From the NCBI GenBank assembly GCA_000226015.1, contig JH153114.1, positions 2,987-35,453 of the forward strand: a DNA stretch of 32,467 bases, given 5' to 3'. The translations under genes and the position numbers were made by a program. This stretch comes from Mnemiopsis leidyi. Taxonomy: Eukaryota; Ctenophora; Tentaculata; Lobata; Bolinopsidae. Shown piece after piece: positions 1 to 10,450 of this stretch; within the stretch, counting starts at the first letter, position 1, and every line of letters begins with the position of its first letter. The notes under the pieces were generated by a model. It saw only the letters and a program-made list of their open reading frames with translations. It had not been told where the DNA came from and made no database searches.

Positions 1-103
1 GCTCGGTCGTCATTTCAACGGTCTAACAGTTTCTGGTAAATGGTACACGAGGTTATGATTATGGTAAGCGTAGTGTATCAGTTAAGTTAAGTGTTCAGTG
101 ATC

Positions 104-265
104 ATGACTGGCGAGCACTCGCCAAGACCTCCAATCCCGCAAAAGATCAAACAGGGATGGCAAGCAGGCGAGACTCAAAGAGGTCCATGTGCCGACGCTA
201 TTCCTACAAACCGAGACTGCACGTACGGTGACTTCTCAATTGAATTGTTAGACGATATGGATTAA
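104..265 (+). CDS. possible 53-aa short ORF, unrecognised
   Basis: An ATG-initiated frame of 54 codons follows an in-frame TAA about 20 bases upstream. The product starts MTGEHSPRPPIPQK and ends in an acidic tail, SIELLDDMD. It has three scattered basic residues near KIKQGWQ, two cysteines, no membrane segment and no signal peptide. The composition looks protein-like and is not low-complexity, but I recognise no family. It could be a microprotein, an N-terminal exon of a gene, or chance. Confidence 0.25.
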   Translation: MTGEHSPRPPIPQKIKQGWQAGETQRGPCADAIPTNRDCTYGDFSIELLDDMD

Positions 266-882
266 TAATTATATAAGGAAAAAACAGACAATCAGCCGAA
301 TTGACTTGTCCGAGATTTATCCGGACCAAGAGAGCATAAGAAGAGCTGCCAAAGGATGAAAACATTGTTCATTAACTCTCACCCGGTTTTACTCTCCCCA
401 GCACACAAGGCGAGTTTTGTCGAGATGTTACCCGACCCGCGCGCGGCTCGCAGTTTTCTGCTCTCCTCGCGTTTCGTTAGAACGGTAGACGGATATCATC
501 TCGTCAAGGCGAGTTCCGAGAAATCGAGGGCAGAAATTTCAACAGATTGTTGCAGATTGTTGCAAGATGAACCCTCTTTGATTCGGTTTTGCATATAATT
601 TTCATATTTTTATAGAGCTCTTTATATTCTTTATCTTTTTATGAGGAAACTGCCGTATACACGATTTTTACACAATTTTGTTAAACATAACCCAGAAAAT
701 GTATACAATATTTATTGTATTTTGATGTTACATGAACAAGTGAAAATCACAGTTACTGATAATGTAAAAGATATATAAAGAATACTGTCAAATAATGCGT
801 CATACAACAAGCAGACTGCATCCAATACTTAGTGTATACTGTATAATACTGTAAGGAATGCAGATAATTGATTAGATTGTTA
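266..882. other. no gene recognised
   Basis: An 80-codon frame at 356-598 (+) shows no domain, and I do not believe it is a gene. The rest is AT-rich with no splice-consistent exon that I could recognise. Confidence 0.5.
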
Positions 883-921
883 GGGCTCTGGTTAGAGCAA
901 ACATCGCTCTAACCAGAGCCC
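883..921. repeat. perfect 16-bp hairpin
   Basis: The arms at 883-898 and 906-921 are perfect reverse complements (gggctctggttagagc) around a 7-nt loop. One more A-T pair can be added outside, and TTTT follows. The stem is too long to be chance at this composition. It may be the core of a miniature transposon or a structured RNA. Confidence 0.7.
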
Positions 922-963
922 TTTTGCCGGCTCGCGTAGCAGCTGCTGCACATAATTGCTGGG

Positions 964-1003
964 CGTTATTGCTCTTCACCTGGTAAAGTGAAGAGCAATT
1001 ACG
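964..1003. repeat. second hairpin, 12 bp plus 3 bp
   Basis: The arms 968-979 and 988-999 (attgctcttcac and its complement) pair perfectly around an 8-nt loop. Three further pairs follow after one mismatch. It lies 43 bases from the previous hairpin. From here to 1546 I see no gene; that stretch is the 5' flank of TMEM129. Confidence 0.6.
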
Positions 1004-1546
1004 ACATTCATCATCCTTTTTATCGGACCGAAGTTTCAAAGAAGGCCATATTAACTACAAGCTTTTGTTTACATAAGGACTTGGGATCGTGTTAAAGGAA
1101 AATACACTACCTACTTTCTGGGCTGCTGTTGGTTTACCAGGATATTATAATTGAACCACATACTTAGAAATTGAGACATGTTTCATCATTCATGGGTCCA
1201 TCATCTCCCTTAACTTTTCTCTGATAAATTTTATGAATTTCCCTGTTCCAGTTAAAACTTGTAATGCCCCCATGGTTCTAGCAATTTTTAGGATTTCTCA
1301 AACAGGCTCTTAAACTAGAATAGCACTTACTCTGTTGTCAAGCATATTTTTTGCTTGAATTGTGAGACATTGCAGCAATTGGCTGATGTTTAGGGACACT
1401 GGTTTTGTATAAACAGAAAGAATAATTCCTTTCCCAATTTAGCTTTGGACACTGTTTACACATCAGCAAATCATCTATAAACATGTTAACATCAATCTCA
1501 GAGCATGTTACCACAGCCTGTCGGAATTTCACATCAAGGACATACA

Positions 1547-4100
1547 ATGGTGTCAGAGTTTGCTCTTGCATCAATTGTGTACTTTCTGGTTGTTCTTGGA
1601 TTTGTAAGTCAAGATTTATCAGTGCAATTATGTTCTATTATTTTTGAATAAAAGTTAGAAAAGGTTAAAACTGCTCAAGCATATTGTAGCCAATTTACTG
1701 CTACAAGCACTTCTAATGGGCAACGTTTCTGTCCAGTTAGTCATTCTAGTGCGAAGTAATCTTGGTGAGCAGCCCATGATTAAAGAAAAAGGTAACAGTA
1801 TTTGGAAAATGAGAATTTGGGTCATTATTCTTGAAACATTTTCAGGTATTTCCTCCTCCAGAGTTCTATGGAATTGGACTCACAATAGAGTCAATGTTTC
1901 GCAGGTTAGTAGATTTTACTTATAACATGTTGAAAATATTATTTGACTGAGATTGATTATCAATTGCTATGTTTGTTTTCTAATATGATTATTTATATTT
2001 AGTTTTGGCCTTAGCAGGTTGCCCTGTCAAAAGAGCTGGACTCTCATAGGTGGCATCATGTAACACATAGAAGATCCTTGTATCTATTATATTAAATCAT
2101 TTCCATGTATGATTGTGTTACAAATTTTTAAAAATTGAATTGAATGCTTATTGTTTGTTCTTACTCTGTGATCAATCACCAAAAGGTAAGATCAGATACA
2201 AAGCACTGTAAAATAGATGATATGTCAAAATTTCATAGAAGATGTTTAGACACATACTGAGACGTATGAAAAATACCCCTGCCCAAATGCATCTTTTATT
2301 TGCTATAGAATCTGTTAGTATATTCGATTGTAGATTGAGAGAGCAAGAATGAGCTTATCTTTTTTAAGAAGGGATTTGATAAGCAGAAATTTACATATAT
2401 AGAGAACTAGATAATGTAATATTTAGCAACATGTAACAGATGTTGGGAAAACTTATTTCACGGTAACAGTTAACAGGTAATGATAATAGTTTTACCCTGA
2501 ATATTCATCTTTCAGAGCATTAGGAGATGAAGCAATGCACTTCACAGAGTACCACATGCGTCTAACAACAGGTACATGTTTATTGTATCAGATATCTTTA
2601 TTATAATTGAAAGAGGGGGAATTGCTACCCTGGAAAAGTTGGGCCCAAACGCATAATCAAATGCATGAAAAAGACACAAAGGAAGCATTCAAGTGATTAG
2701 CTTTAAGAGCTGTTAGCTTAAAACATTATTTAGAATAAGATTGGTTTCTCAAATCATGTACTATTATTAGTCAGGTCATAGTTTTTGAACAGAAGGATAT
2801 AAAAAAGATGGGTTTATTCATAATATGGGTGAAATAATTCTTTGAAAAACTTCTTACATTTGGAATATATAGTGAGGTTGTGGCACTTTTCATGATAAAT
2901 ATTATTACAATACGTCAATATGAGTTGATTGGAACTGCTTGGTGATTGGTTTTGTACATTTATGATTATTTTTACCAAATTTGGCCTTAGTAGGTTGCAT
3001 TGTCAAAAGAGCTTGACTCTCACGGGTTGTATCCTGTAACACAAAGAAGATTCTTATATAGGATAAATTATGTTAAAATTCCTATATATAATTCCTATGT
3101 ATAACTGTGTCACAACATTTTATAAATTGAAATTGAGATTTAAATATCATTTTTGTCTTTTCATCTATTTCATAGCTTGTCTTACAGATCAAATTTGATT
3201 TTCATCTTTTCAGTTCGACTACTGGTACACTGCTGTATTCTCCCTACATACTACCTAAGTGCTGCTGTCTTATTTGAAGTGGTGGAATTGAGATTATCAT
3301 ATTGGCTTCTCAGCAGCACTCCTTTACTGCTTTCTTTCCTTGTGTCTCTATACTGGCATGCTGGTGGTACATGGAAAAATCATCCTCTTGCCAGAACTTT
3401 AGCATCACATGCATCACACGCTGGAACTTGGGTGAGTGTTTCTGATGCATTAGCTACTGAGTTCAGAAGAGTTGACAAGTTTGTTCATGGTAAAACTTGG
3501 GGAAAAATTGTAGTGACTGACAATTGGATTGTCAGATGTGGACTTTATGTCATAAACACAGCATATCAGCCCGATGTGCACATGTCAATTCAGTCTACTG
3601 ATGAACACCTGGATCCTGAAACCCGTCTCACCTCTCAGTTTATCAACATCAATGTTTCTTCCATAAACCCTGGTGCAGCTGATTTCAGAATAAGACTCAA
3701 TGCCACGGATTACAACGATCTGTGTAACAAAGTTTCTGGTCCCATACTAAATGTGAGAAATGTAGTCTTCCACCAAACTCTGACTGAACGCTTTGAAGAA
3801 GCCTTTAAAGAAGAAGTCACACAGAACGGACTTTTCGTAACAGATAGAGAAATACAGGAGTGTATTGGGTGTCTGTATGCTCCTTCAGACGTCAAGATCT
3901 CCAAGTTGTGTGATGATTTGAATACGGGGGACTGCAAACACTGCCTGTGTCGACCCATGTGGTGTATGCGGTGCATGGCAAAGTGGTTTGCCAATAGACA
4001 GGACCAGTCAACTCCTGAAAGGTGGCTGTCTGGTAAAGCACCCTGTCCCACATGTCGCAGCAAGTTTTGTATGCGGGATGTACAGTTTGTTTCTAGTTAA
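1547..4100 (+). CDS. TMEM129: TMEM129-type ER E3 ubiquitin ligase, 4 exons, 352 aa
   Basis: Coding exons are 1547-1603, 1846-1904, 2516-2571 and 3214-4100; phases join exactly and give 353 codons including TAA. The family is a multi-pass ER membrane E3 ligase acting in dislocation and ER-associated degradation. Seen here: a hydrophobic N-terminus (about residues 5-22), a PPPEFYGIGLTIES segment matching the family's PNEF...GLT region, two more membrane stretches at about 60-80 and 88-108, the conserved HPLARTLA and TEFRRVDKF motifs, and a C-terminal cysteine-only RING-like domain (about 274-344) with CIGC, CKHCLC, MWCMRC and CPTC. The human protein is about 362 aa, so this is full length. The start ATG has A at -3 and G at +4. 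The donor of exon 2 is the unusual GTTAGT. It is tail-to-tail with the GPCR gene. Confidence 0.93.
1985..2155 (+). mobile_element. SINE-like repeat, copy 1 (TMEM129 intron 2)
   Basis: About 150 bases are clearly related to 2962-3145: both contain ttggccttag, aggttg, tgtcaaaagagct, gactctca, tgtaacaca and aagat, followed by an AT-rich tail. The segment tggccttagcagg resembles a Pol III A box. The B box is degenerate. I infer a tRNA-derived SINE; a local duplication is the alternative. Confidence 0.5.
2962..3145 (+). mobile_element. SINE-like repeat, copy 2 (TMEM129 intron 3)
   Basis: This is the second copy of the intron 2 repeat, in the same orientation, with an A-box-like tggccttagtagg and a B-box-like gggttgtatcc about 40 bases later. 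It sits just upstream of the large last exon of TMEM129. Confidence 0.5.
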
Positions 4101-4388
4101 GATTTTTATAATGAAATGTGTGCTATATACTATACAGTGTATAGTTTATAAATAAGTTCTGAACTGGGAGAACAGATTTGATCAGCCAATGCATGTTCCA
4201 CACTAGTATTACTTTCTGGATATGTAGCAACTTATATATGCTCGTATTGCATAATAATTTAAAGAACCGAATTTCTTTGTTTTGCTTTTGCTAATACTTT
4301 AATTTAAAGACATATTTTGGGATTTTTACGAATCATCTTAATCTAAATTGAAGGTGTTTTTTATGAATATTTTGTATGGGAAAATAAT

Positions 4389-4394
4389 AATAAA
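4389..4394 (+). promoter_or_regulatory. AATAAA, likely poly(A) signal of TMEM129
   Basis: This is the first canonical AATAAA after the TMEM129 stop, about 290 bases downstream. A second one lies at 4845-4850, inside the GPCR intron on the other strand. Confidence 0.5.
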
Positions 4395-4771
4395 CAATAA
4401 TCAGCTCAGAAATTTGTTTTTCAAGTTACATTTGACATCCTGATCTGTGTATTAACCACTCAGCTCTTCACATTGACTCTTAACATTATTTTAATTCAAA
4501 AATGTGCATTACAATCCTTAAACCAGGGTGGGCAGGTTTAATTTAGAACTTATCAAACTACAATCTTATGATGGAATTTAGTACTGAATGGTCGGCTACA
4601 GAAAAAAATTTAAAAAGGACATGTTGGAAAAACATACAGTAAGAATACAGTTAAGTAATATATAGATTTAATCGCATGTTGCAAGCATTGTTAGTAGATA
4701 ATAATTATCGAAAAATCTATTCTACAAAATTATTTCATGCTGTTTAGTCGTTATCACAGCAAATTAAACAT

Positions 4772-5982
4772 TCAAACGTGGCTCTCCTTAATGCCCTCTT
4801 CGACAGTACGTCCTGTTCCATTGGTGTAGCCTGTAAATACACTCAATAAAACTTTTTAAACTTCTTATCTTGAAAAAACTGGAAAAAAAGATTAAAATGT
4901 TGAACTCATAATGGGATAATAAAAGTGTCATATACATCACTTAATTGTTCCAACCAACCTTTTAAGGTCAATTACTCAATTACTATTTATTTTTATCATA
5001 ATTACTATTTTATCTTACCGTATCTAGATGTCACTGTCGGGATGGCGAAGAATTGAAAAGTAGATCGTATTGCTGACAGAACATAACGTCTAAAGCTCGG
5101 TACAGTTAGGTTGTAAATATAGAAGTTGCTTATGGTGTTGAGGTACAGAACCGAAATTGCAATTCTGTTAAAGGTAGTTTCGAAGAAGCTTTTGCTCTCG
5201 TCCTCTACTTTTAATATTGGCCCGACAATGATGTAGACAAAGAACGGCAGGATCGAAATACAATAAACCGTAGCTGTCAGAACTGTTGTCATTATTCCTT
5301 GCCACTTTAGACTTTGTTGTCCTCTCCGAGCAACCTGCTTTGCCATAAAGAGCAGCTGAACCGATGTTATTACCACCAAGCACATTGGAAGAAACAGAAA
5401 GACAATTGAAAAGAGAGGTGTTAGATAAAGCCATATGTTCGATGAAACTCCGTAACTACAGTAATAGTTTCTGTACGAAAAATAAACATCGTTTTTATCA
5501 ACAAGGAGAAATGACAGAGGAAAGATCAAACACACAACCCAACACATCCAACAAATCCTATGTGCTTTCCTTGAAGTTGCTATTACAAATCTGAAAGGAT
5601 ATTTGAGGATGAATAACTTGCTCGTGGTCATGTTGCAGATAAGAAGCAGACTTGCTGCACTGAAATAGTAATTTCCATAAGCCACAACATGGCAGACAAG
5701 AATTCCAAACACCCACCCATTCGCTACCAGTGAGACAAAGCTAGGAAAGACTGCATGAAGAACCAGCATCAAATCACAAAAAGCAATATGTTGGATGATA
5801 ACGACGATGACTTTGTTGAGCTTTATTGCCCTGTATTTGATGGATGCAACTAGAATGGTGGTGTCTCCTATCAGAGATGATATGATCACCAGTAGAGAGT
5901 ATCCTGCACGAGTATATCTCAGAGAGTCATTTTGAGTTGCCCAAATTGTCTTATTACTGAGGTAATTATTATAAAAAGTCAT
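4772..5982 (-). CDS. divergent class A (rhodopsin-like) GPCR, 2 exons, 340 aa
   Basis: Exons are 5982-5019 and 4830-4772 (minus strand). The donor G|GTAAGA and acceptor TTTACAG join in phase and end at TGA. Seven hydrophobic segments are visible, starting at about residue 27. Class A hallmarks: D70 in TM2, NGWVFG before C98 (start of TM3), C175 in the second outer loop as its disulfide partner, P246 in TM6. Sequons at N10 and N18 suggest a glycosylated outer N-terminus. Departures: the TM1 Asn is D40, the DRY position reads SKL (121-123), the CWxP Trp is I244, and NPxxY reads NFYIY (286-290). The separate last exon supplies a 19-residue tail ending ESHV, a class I PDZ-ligand pattern. The ligand is unknown. 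I chose the first in-frame ATG; the frame extends about 17 codons further upstream without one. Confidence 0.85.
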
Positions 5983-7263
5983 ATGAGATCCGCTTGACCA
6001 GTAAAATTGAATGGTGGATAGAATAAAACTCACTACTAAGAAATGAGAATTGCTGCAGCGTTAGGCTGCTATCCGAATATTGTCCTTGAGTAGTAAACCC
6101 TGAATATTACATTACACACTAATGGTAGATAGGTAGGTGCACGTGTTACAATCGGTTGAAATTGAAGCTATGATTTGAGGAATGGCGTCAGAAGGTTAAG
6201 ATAAAATTTTGGTTTTGAATAGCAAATTTGTGTTACAATTAAATATGATAATAACTAGCAGGGACCCATTCCTTCGGCTGTTTAATTCTTCCTCCCACCG
6301 AGGCCAAGACACGTTTCCTTCTTCCATACCTAAATGACGTGTTGGTTTAAACCATGTTAAATTGCATGTGCAATCTTCACGAAATGAATACAGATGCCAT
6401 GGAAACTTGGTACATCCTTGCGTCAAGGCCCTGCTCAAAAAACTCATTTTTCTAACTTCTAACTGATCTAACGTTAAAAGTAAATGATTCTCATCGCTCT
6501 AACCTTGTAACTAACCTGCAGACACGTGATTTTTAGAAAAGTGTGCATTACATTTCTATAGATTAGTAAACAATTCCAAATATTCAAATAGAATTTAGTA
6601 TGGAAGTGTCACAGAATGCTTTCTAAAAGAATTAGTTCTTTTATTAATAATTAATGCAAAAGCAATGAACGTCAGAAGGCTCATAAAGTAATATAATAAT
6701 TAATATTGTATTCTATTCTTAATTAGTTCTAGAAACTCAGTACAACGCCGACCTTACTCAATCTAAAGATGTGTCTCAACTCCGAGCAATGTACCAAATT
6801 ATCAAATCTATGAATTGTACGTTTCTGATAGTAGGGTAGTTTCATATATAGGGCCTAAATTTTATTTTCCTTGTCCAACTGGTTACCCTTCTCAGTCCTC
6901 ATGTTCTAGTTAAATTGACTTTCAACACAACAAAATCACTTTCCACACAACAGCTCCATATCTTCTTTTATGTAAATCTGGCTTTACCCTTATGCTTATA
7001 TTGACTCCATAATCCATATTCGCACCGTTTGCGGTTTTATGGATTCAGTTATCACAACTTGTCTATAATCTATTAATTATTTTGATCCGAAGTACAAAAA
7101 TAAATAGTTTCGTAACCGATAAATTTCAAATCCATTGACCATATTATTGGCAGCCTAAAAAATTTTCACATTCAAGTGAAGGAACTGAAAACTGACCAAT
7201 TCAAACAAGACCTATATGCTAAAATCTACATCTGTTTCGAGAAAGCTTGAGTTTCCCACTTGT
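5983..7263. other. intergenic, no gene seen
   Basis: This lies between the GPCR start and the 3' end of the next minus-strand gene. It is AT-rich. Reverse-strand AATAAA at 6861-6866 or 6640-6645 could serve the 7505-8459 gene. An 83-codon frame at 6196-6447 has no recognisable domain. Confidence 0.5.
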
Positions 7264-7559
7264 TCTTCTCGTGCCTCATCAATAGAAGCAAGATAGCTGT
7301 CTCTATTTAACTAATGTCTGATTACACACGCTCTTCTCGTGCCTCATCAATAGAAGCAAGATAGCTGTCTCTATTTAACTGATTACACACGCTCTTCTCG
7401 TGCCTCATCAATAGAAGCAAGATAGCTGTCTCTATTTAACTGATTACACACGCTCTTCTCGTGCCTCATCAATAGAAGCAAGATAGCTGTCTCTATTTAA
7501 CTGATTACACACGCTCTTCTCGTGCCTCATCAATAGAAGCAAGATGGTTGTCTCTATAA
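7264..7559 (-). repeat. 61-bp minisatellite containing the end of a coding exon
   Basis: Five copies start at 7264, 7332, 7393, 7454 and 7515. Three are nearly identical and spaced by 61 bases. The lowest-coordinate copy has a 7-base insertion. The copy at 7515-7559 is coding on the minus strand, and the stop codon lies at its junction with the next copy. The other copies therefore lie in the 3' UTR. Confidence 0.9.
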
Positions 7560-8459
7560 CTACTTCCGCTGTGTCCGCTGACCTGTCTCCCTCGTGTCTC
7601 TTCCTCCTCGGCCATGTTGTGGTGAGACATCTCGGCTTCCAGTCTCCTTTTCCTCATTTCCAGCAGGATATGTGTGCTGTTGTTCGGTCCTACAATAACG
7701 GATTTAGTTAAACAATAAACACTTACACCAAATATTTGTCATACTGATATGTCATATGTATCACAAAGATGATTTTGTTCCTCGCCTCTATTCTAAGCTC
7801 GTATCAGCTTATAGCTGAGTGCTGACCATGCTAACGCTAAAGTAACCAAAGTAATAAAATCCATCATCACAACACGGAATAAGTTATAAAATATAGAAAT
7901 TCTCTAAAATATAGAAATTCTCCGTTCACAAATTGAAGGTGAGCCCCCCCTGCAGCCCTCACCCTTGCACCCCCTGTCCCCCCAACCCCCTGCATCACCC
8001 ATCACCAACCTGCACAGTGCACCTCCCCTACCTGAATGGTCCCAGAGTGCGTCTTCATTCCCTCCATACCCGCCATAGGAATGTCCCTCTGTTGGCTCCC
8101 TGTAAAGTTTAACTCTATTTCATCTCCACGTTAGACAGTCAGTGTGAATACCTTTTTTGTGTAAAACTAGTAACTAGCGATTTGACAATAACCTGCGAAC
8201 CCTATATGATATGTAGCTATATATGTAGCTATGTATATGAAGCTATATATGTATCTATATATGTAGCTCGCTCTATATGTAGCTATATATCTATCTATAT
8301 ATCTATCTATATATGAAGCTATATATGCAGCTACCTGGACGGGTCGTATCGCACTACTGCGTTAGCCCTCTTGTTCTTATTGGCACAGATACACAAAACG
8401 AGGACTATGAAAGCGATAAGAGCCGCCCCAACGAGGAGTGGAATTCCAACATCAGACAT
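7505..8459 (-). CDS. small single-pass membrane protein, 3 exons, ~125 aa
   Basis: Exons are 8459-8335, 8099-8032 and 7689-7505 (minus strand). All junctions are GT-AG and in phase, totalling 126 codons with TAA. The product has a 5-residue N-terminus, one membrane span (about residues 6-25, GIPLLVGAALIAF then IVLVLCIC) and a basic stop-transfer segment (NKNKR), which predicts a cytoplasmic tail of about 95 residues. The tail has a SYGGYGG stretch, a charged probable helix (LLEMRKRRLEAEM, then AEEEETRGR) and the end DEAREERV. I do not recognise the family. The 5' end is uncertain: the frame continues to an ATG at 8546, and a separate open frame lies upstream (about 8560-8660), so an ectodomain exon could be missing. 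The intron after exon 2 is G-rich, and the 3' end runs into a minisatellite. Confidence 0.6.
7962..7990 (-). other. potential G-quadruplex in intron 2 of the membrane-protein gene
   Basis: On the transcribed sense (minus) strand there are four G-runs of 5, 6, 5 and 3, separated by 2, 3 and 5 bases. Another run of 7 lies further on. They lie 40-90 bases downstream of the exon 2 donor. The motif satisfies the usual G3+N1-7 pattern. Confidence 0.6.
8208..8334. repeat. atatgtagct/atatctat degenerate microsatellite
   Basis: Irregular repeats of tatatgtagcta, tatatctatc and tatatgaagct run right up to the donor of the membrane-protein exon 1 (minus strand). The donor GTAGCT is itself part of the repeat composition. 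Confidence 0.8.
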
Positions 8460-8546
8460 GAAAGTAACGTGAATTACTGTGTTACTTTGTATGTACAAGA
8501 TGCAGTTTGTGTCTTGTGTAAACTTTGTCATGTGTAAGTTCAGCAT

Positions 8547-9896
8547 TTCGAATTATGGTGTTCTCGTGATCCTCATAGCCAAAAAGTATGGATTTATGAA
8601 GGGGTAGAAAGGAAGAACAGCGAAAGGTTTTGTTGGAAAAGAACAGAGCTTTGAGTCAAATACTACACCAAATTATTTTTTTAATCAAAGTAAAGGATCA
8701 CATTTCTTCCGTCCTATGCCGCTAAAAGGCATTGATAGGGATTAACGTGCATGCACGGGTGGGCAATGTCGCTATAAATATTTTCGTGTATACTATTGTA
8801 ACAGTAAGCACACAACTTCTACTTATAATTATTCTTTCTGTTTTTATGAAATGAGCGACCGCCGACATGAACTTGTTGTAGAATGTCATCGACCAATTAG
8901 GAGTTGGAATCAACAAGATAAAAAATATTATTGTCTGGAATGATTTCACTGTATACTGTGTACATGGTAAAAAAATATTTGTTGTCCTTCTCCTTGGAAA
9001 CTGCTCTTTAATTAGGTTTTTATTAGTCGCAATTTGTGTAAAATCATTCAGGATTGTGCAGGCTTGTGCACATGAAGTTGTCTGCAATCTGCACGTGTAT
9101 TTTAAGGCTGATTAATTTTCACTCTCACTGCAGTAAACCCGCTATCATATAACGCTAAAGTGCAAATATTCTGATCCCTCTCGACGAGAAGTAGAATAAT
9201 AAGATTACTCACAGTTGGCTTCCATCGCTGATTTTGCCAAAAAAACTGTTGAAAATGATGGGGTACTTGAAAATGCGAGCACTACTAATTATAAGATTTA
9301 AGAAACTCCTGCTCTGACATGACCTTTGTCCTGGTACCTAGACCTTCCCCAAATTTCTATCTTATTTCTCTGATGTGAGTGATACAGTGTGACGTAGTAC
9401 AGGATTGGGTTACCAGATAAAACGCCTGATAGCTTGTTCTTATCTCTTCCAGTCTAATTTTCATAATATTTTGTGTTGTGTTTTCTCTCAGGTAAAACAC
9501 AAGAACAACGCTTGTTTTCCTGGTTTTGTTTCTTTGGCGTAAAATCCGAGTAAGACTAACGACTGTTTTATGTAATCAAGTTTTCCTAATTGAACATTGG
9601 AGTTCGTATTTTCGTGTAAGGCTGTTTGCCCTGAAAGTTCCTATAAAAGTTGAAATAATAGAGCAAGGTATTTTTGGGGACATGGCACAAATTTTGACCA
9701 ATCAGAAGCTAAAAAGCACTTTTTTGTGTTTTTCTAACTTCTTATTAGTCAAAGAACCCCTCCCCAAAAATAACCCCCCCCCCCACCCCCCAACAATACC
9801 GTCTCTATTGAGGCTGCTTGAAAGATATATCCTTCACAGAAAACTGTTCGAAAACTGTACGGCCACGAAAGATATGTACAAGTGATGTTATGGTTA
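8547..9896. other. intergenic, no secure gene
   Basis: Open frames at 8722-9087 (-) and 9526-9885 (+) have no recognisable domain, and the latter runs into a poly-C tract (about 9774-9792). A weak coding-like stretch on the minus strand at about 8560-8660 might belong to the gene ending at 7505, but I found no intron that joins it in frame. Confidence 0.4.
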
Positions 9897-10170
9897 CGAT
9901 TGTAGATAACAGCACGTGTAGCAGATAACAGCACGTGTAGCAGATAACAACACGTGTAGCAGATAACAATACGTGTAGCAGATAACAGCATGTGTATCAG
10001 ATAACAACACGTGTAGCAGATAACAGCACGTGTAGCAGATAACAGCACGTGTAGCAGATAACAACACATGTAGCAGATAACAACACGTGTAGCAAATAAC
10101 AACACGTGTAGTAGCAGATAACAACACGTGTACCAGACAACAGCACGTGCAGCAGATAACAACTCGTGGA
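9897..10170 (+). repeat. 19-bp tandem array of GATA site plus CACGTG E-box
   Basis: About 14 units of the type gtgtagcagataacagcac. Nearly all carry AGATAA, a WGATAR GATA-factor site, and 10 carry an intact CACGTG; the other four read tacgtg, catgtg, cacatg and ctcgtg. One unit carries a 3-base insertion. The array ends about 520 bases before the SLC38A9 start codon. It may be a neutral minisatellite or a homotypic cluster of bHLH and GATA sites. Its minus-strand open frame (CYTCCYLLHVLL-type) is a translation of the repeat and not a gene. Confidence 0.9.
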
Positions 10171-10373
10171 ATAATGTTTATATTATGGGTAATTTGATAA
10201 CTGTACCGCATAAAAATGTATAACACATTTCATGTTTATACAATCCGTTACCAAGAAAGGAAGTAGATTATGCTCTGTGCAATAGACATCTTTTATTTAC
10301 CTTTAAGTAAACTTGTTAATTAAAATATGAGGAAAGTTGTATTGTTATAGAAGGGTTGGTCACCCTGTTACAC

Positions 10374-10450
10374 GATCTTGTAATGTTCTTTTACACGTTG
10401 TATTACACGTCGTATCACACTTTCTATTACACTTTCTATTACACTTTGTA
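10374..10450 (+). repeat. degenerate 12-bp repeat (tattacactttc type)
   Basis: Imperfect units such as tattacacgtcg, tatcacactttc and tattacactttc run in tandem. They lie between the E-box array and the first coding exon of SLC38A9. Confidence 0.65.

Noticed and set aside
5983-6033. 17 extra N-terminal residues for the GPCR
   Set aside because: They would need a GTG start; the first in-frame ATG is at 5982, with two sequons shortly after it.
8313-8537. 74-codon plus-strand frame
   Set aside because: Antisense to the membrane-span exon, with no features of its own.
9749-10226. Long cysteine/leucine-rich minus-strand frames
   Set aside because: They are translations of the 19-bp tandem repeat; no start context, no domain, and two frames are open at once as expected for such repeats.
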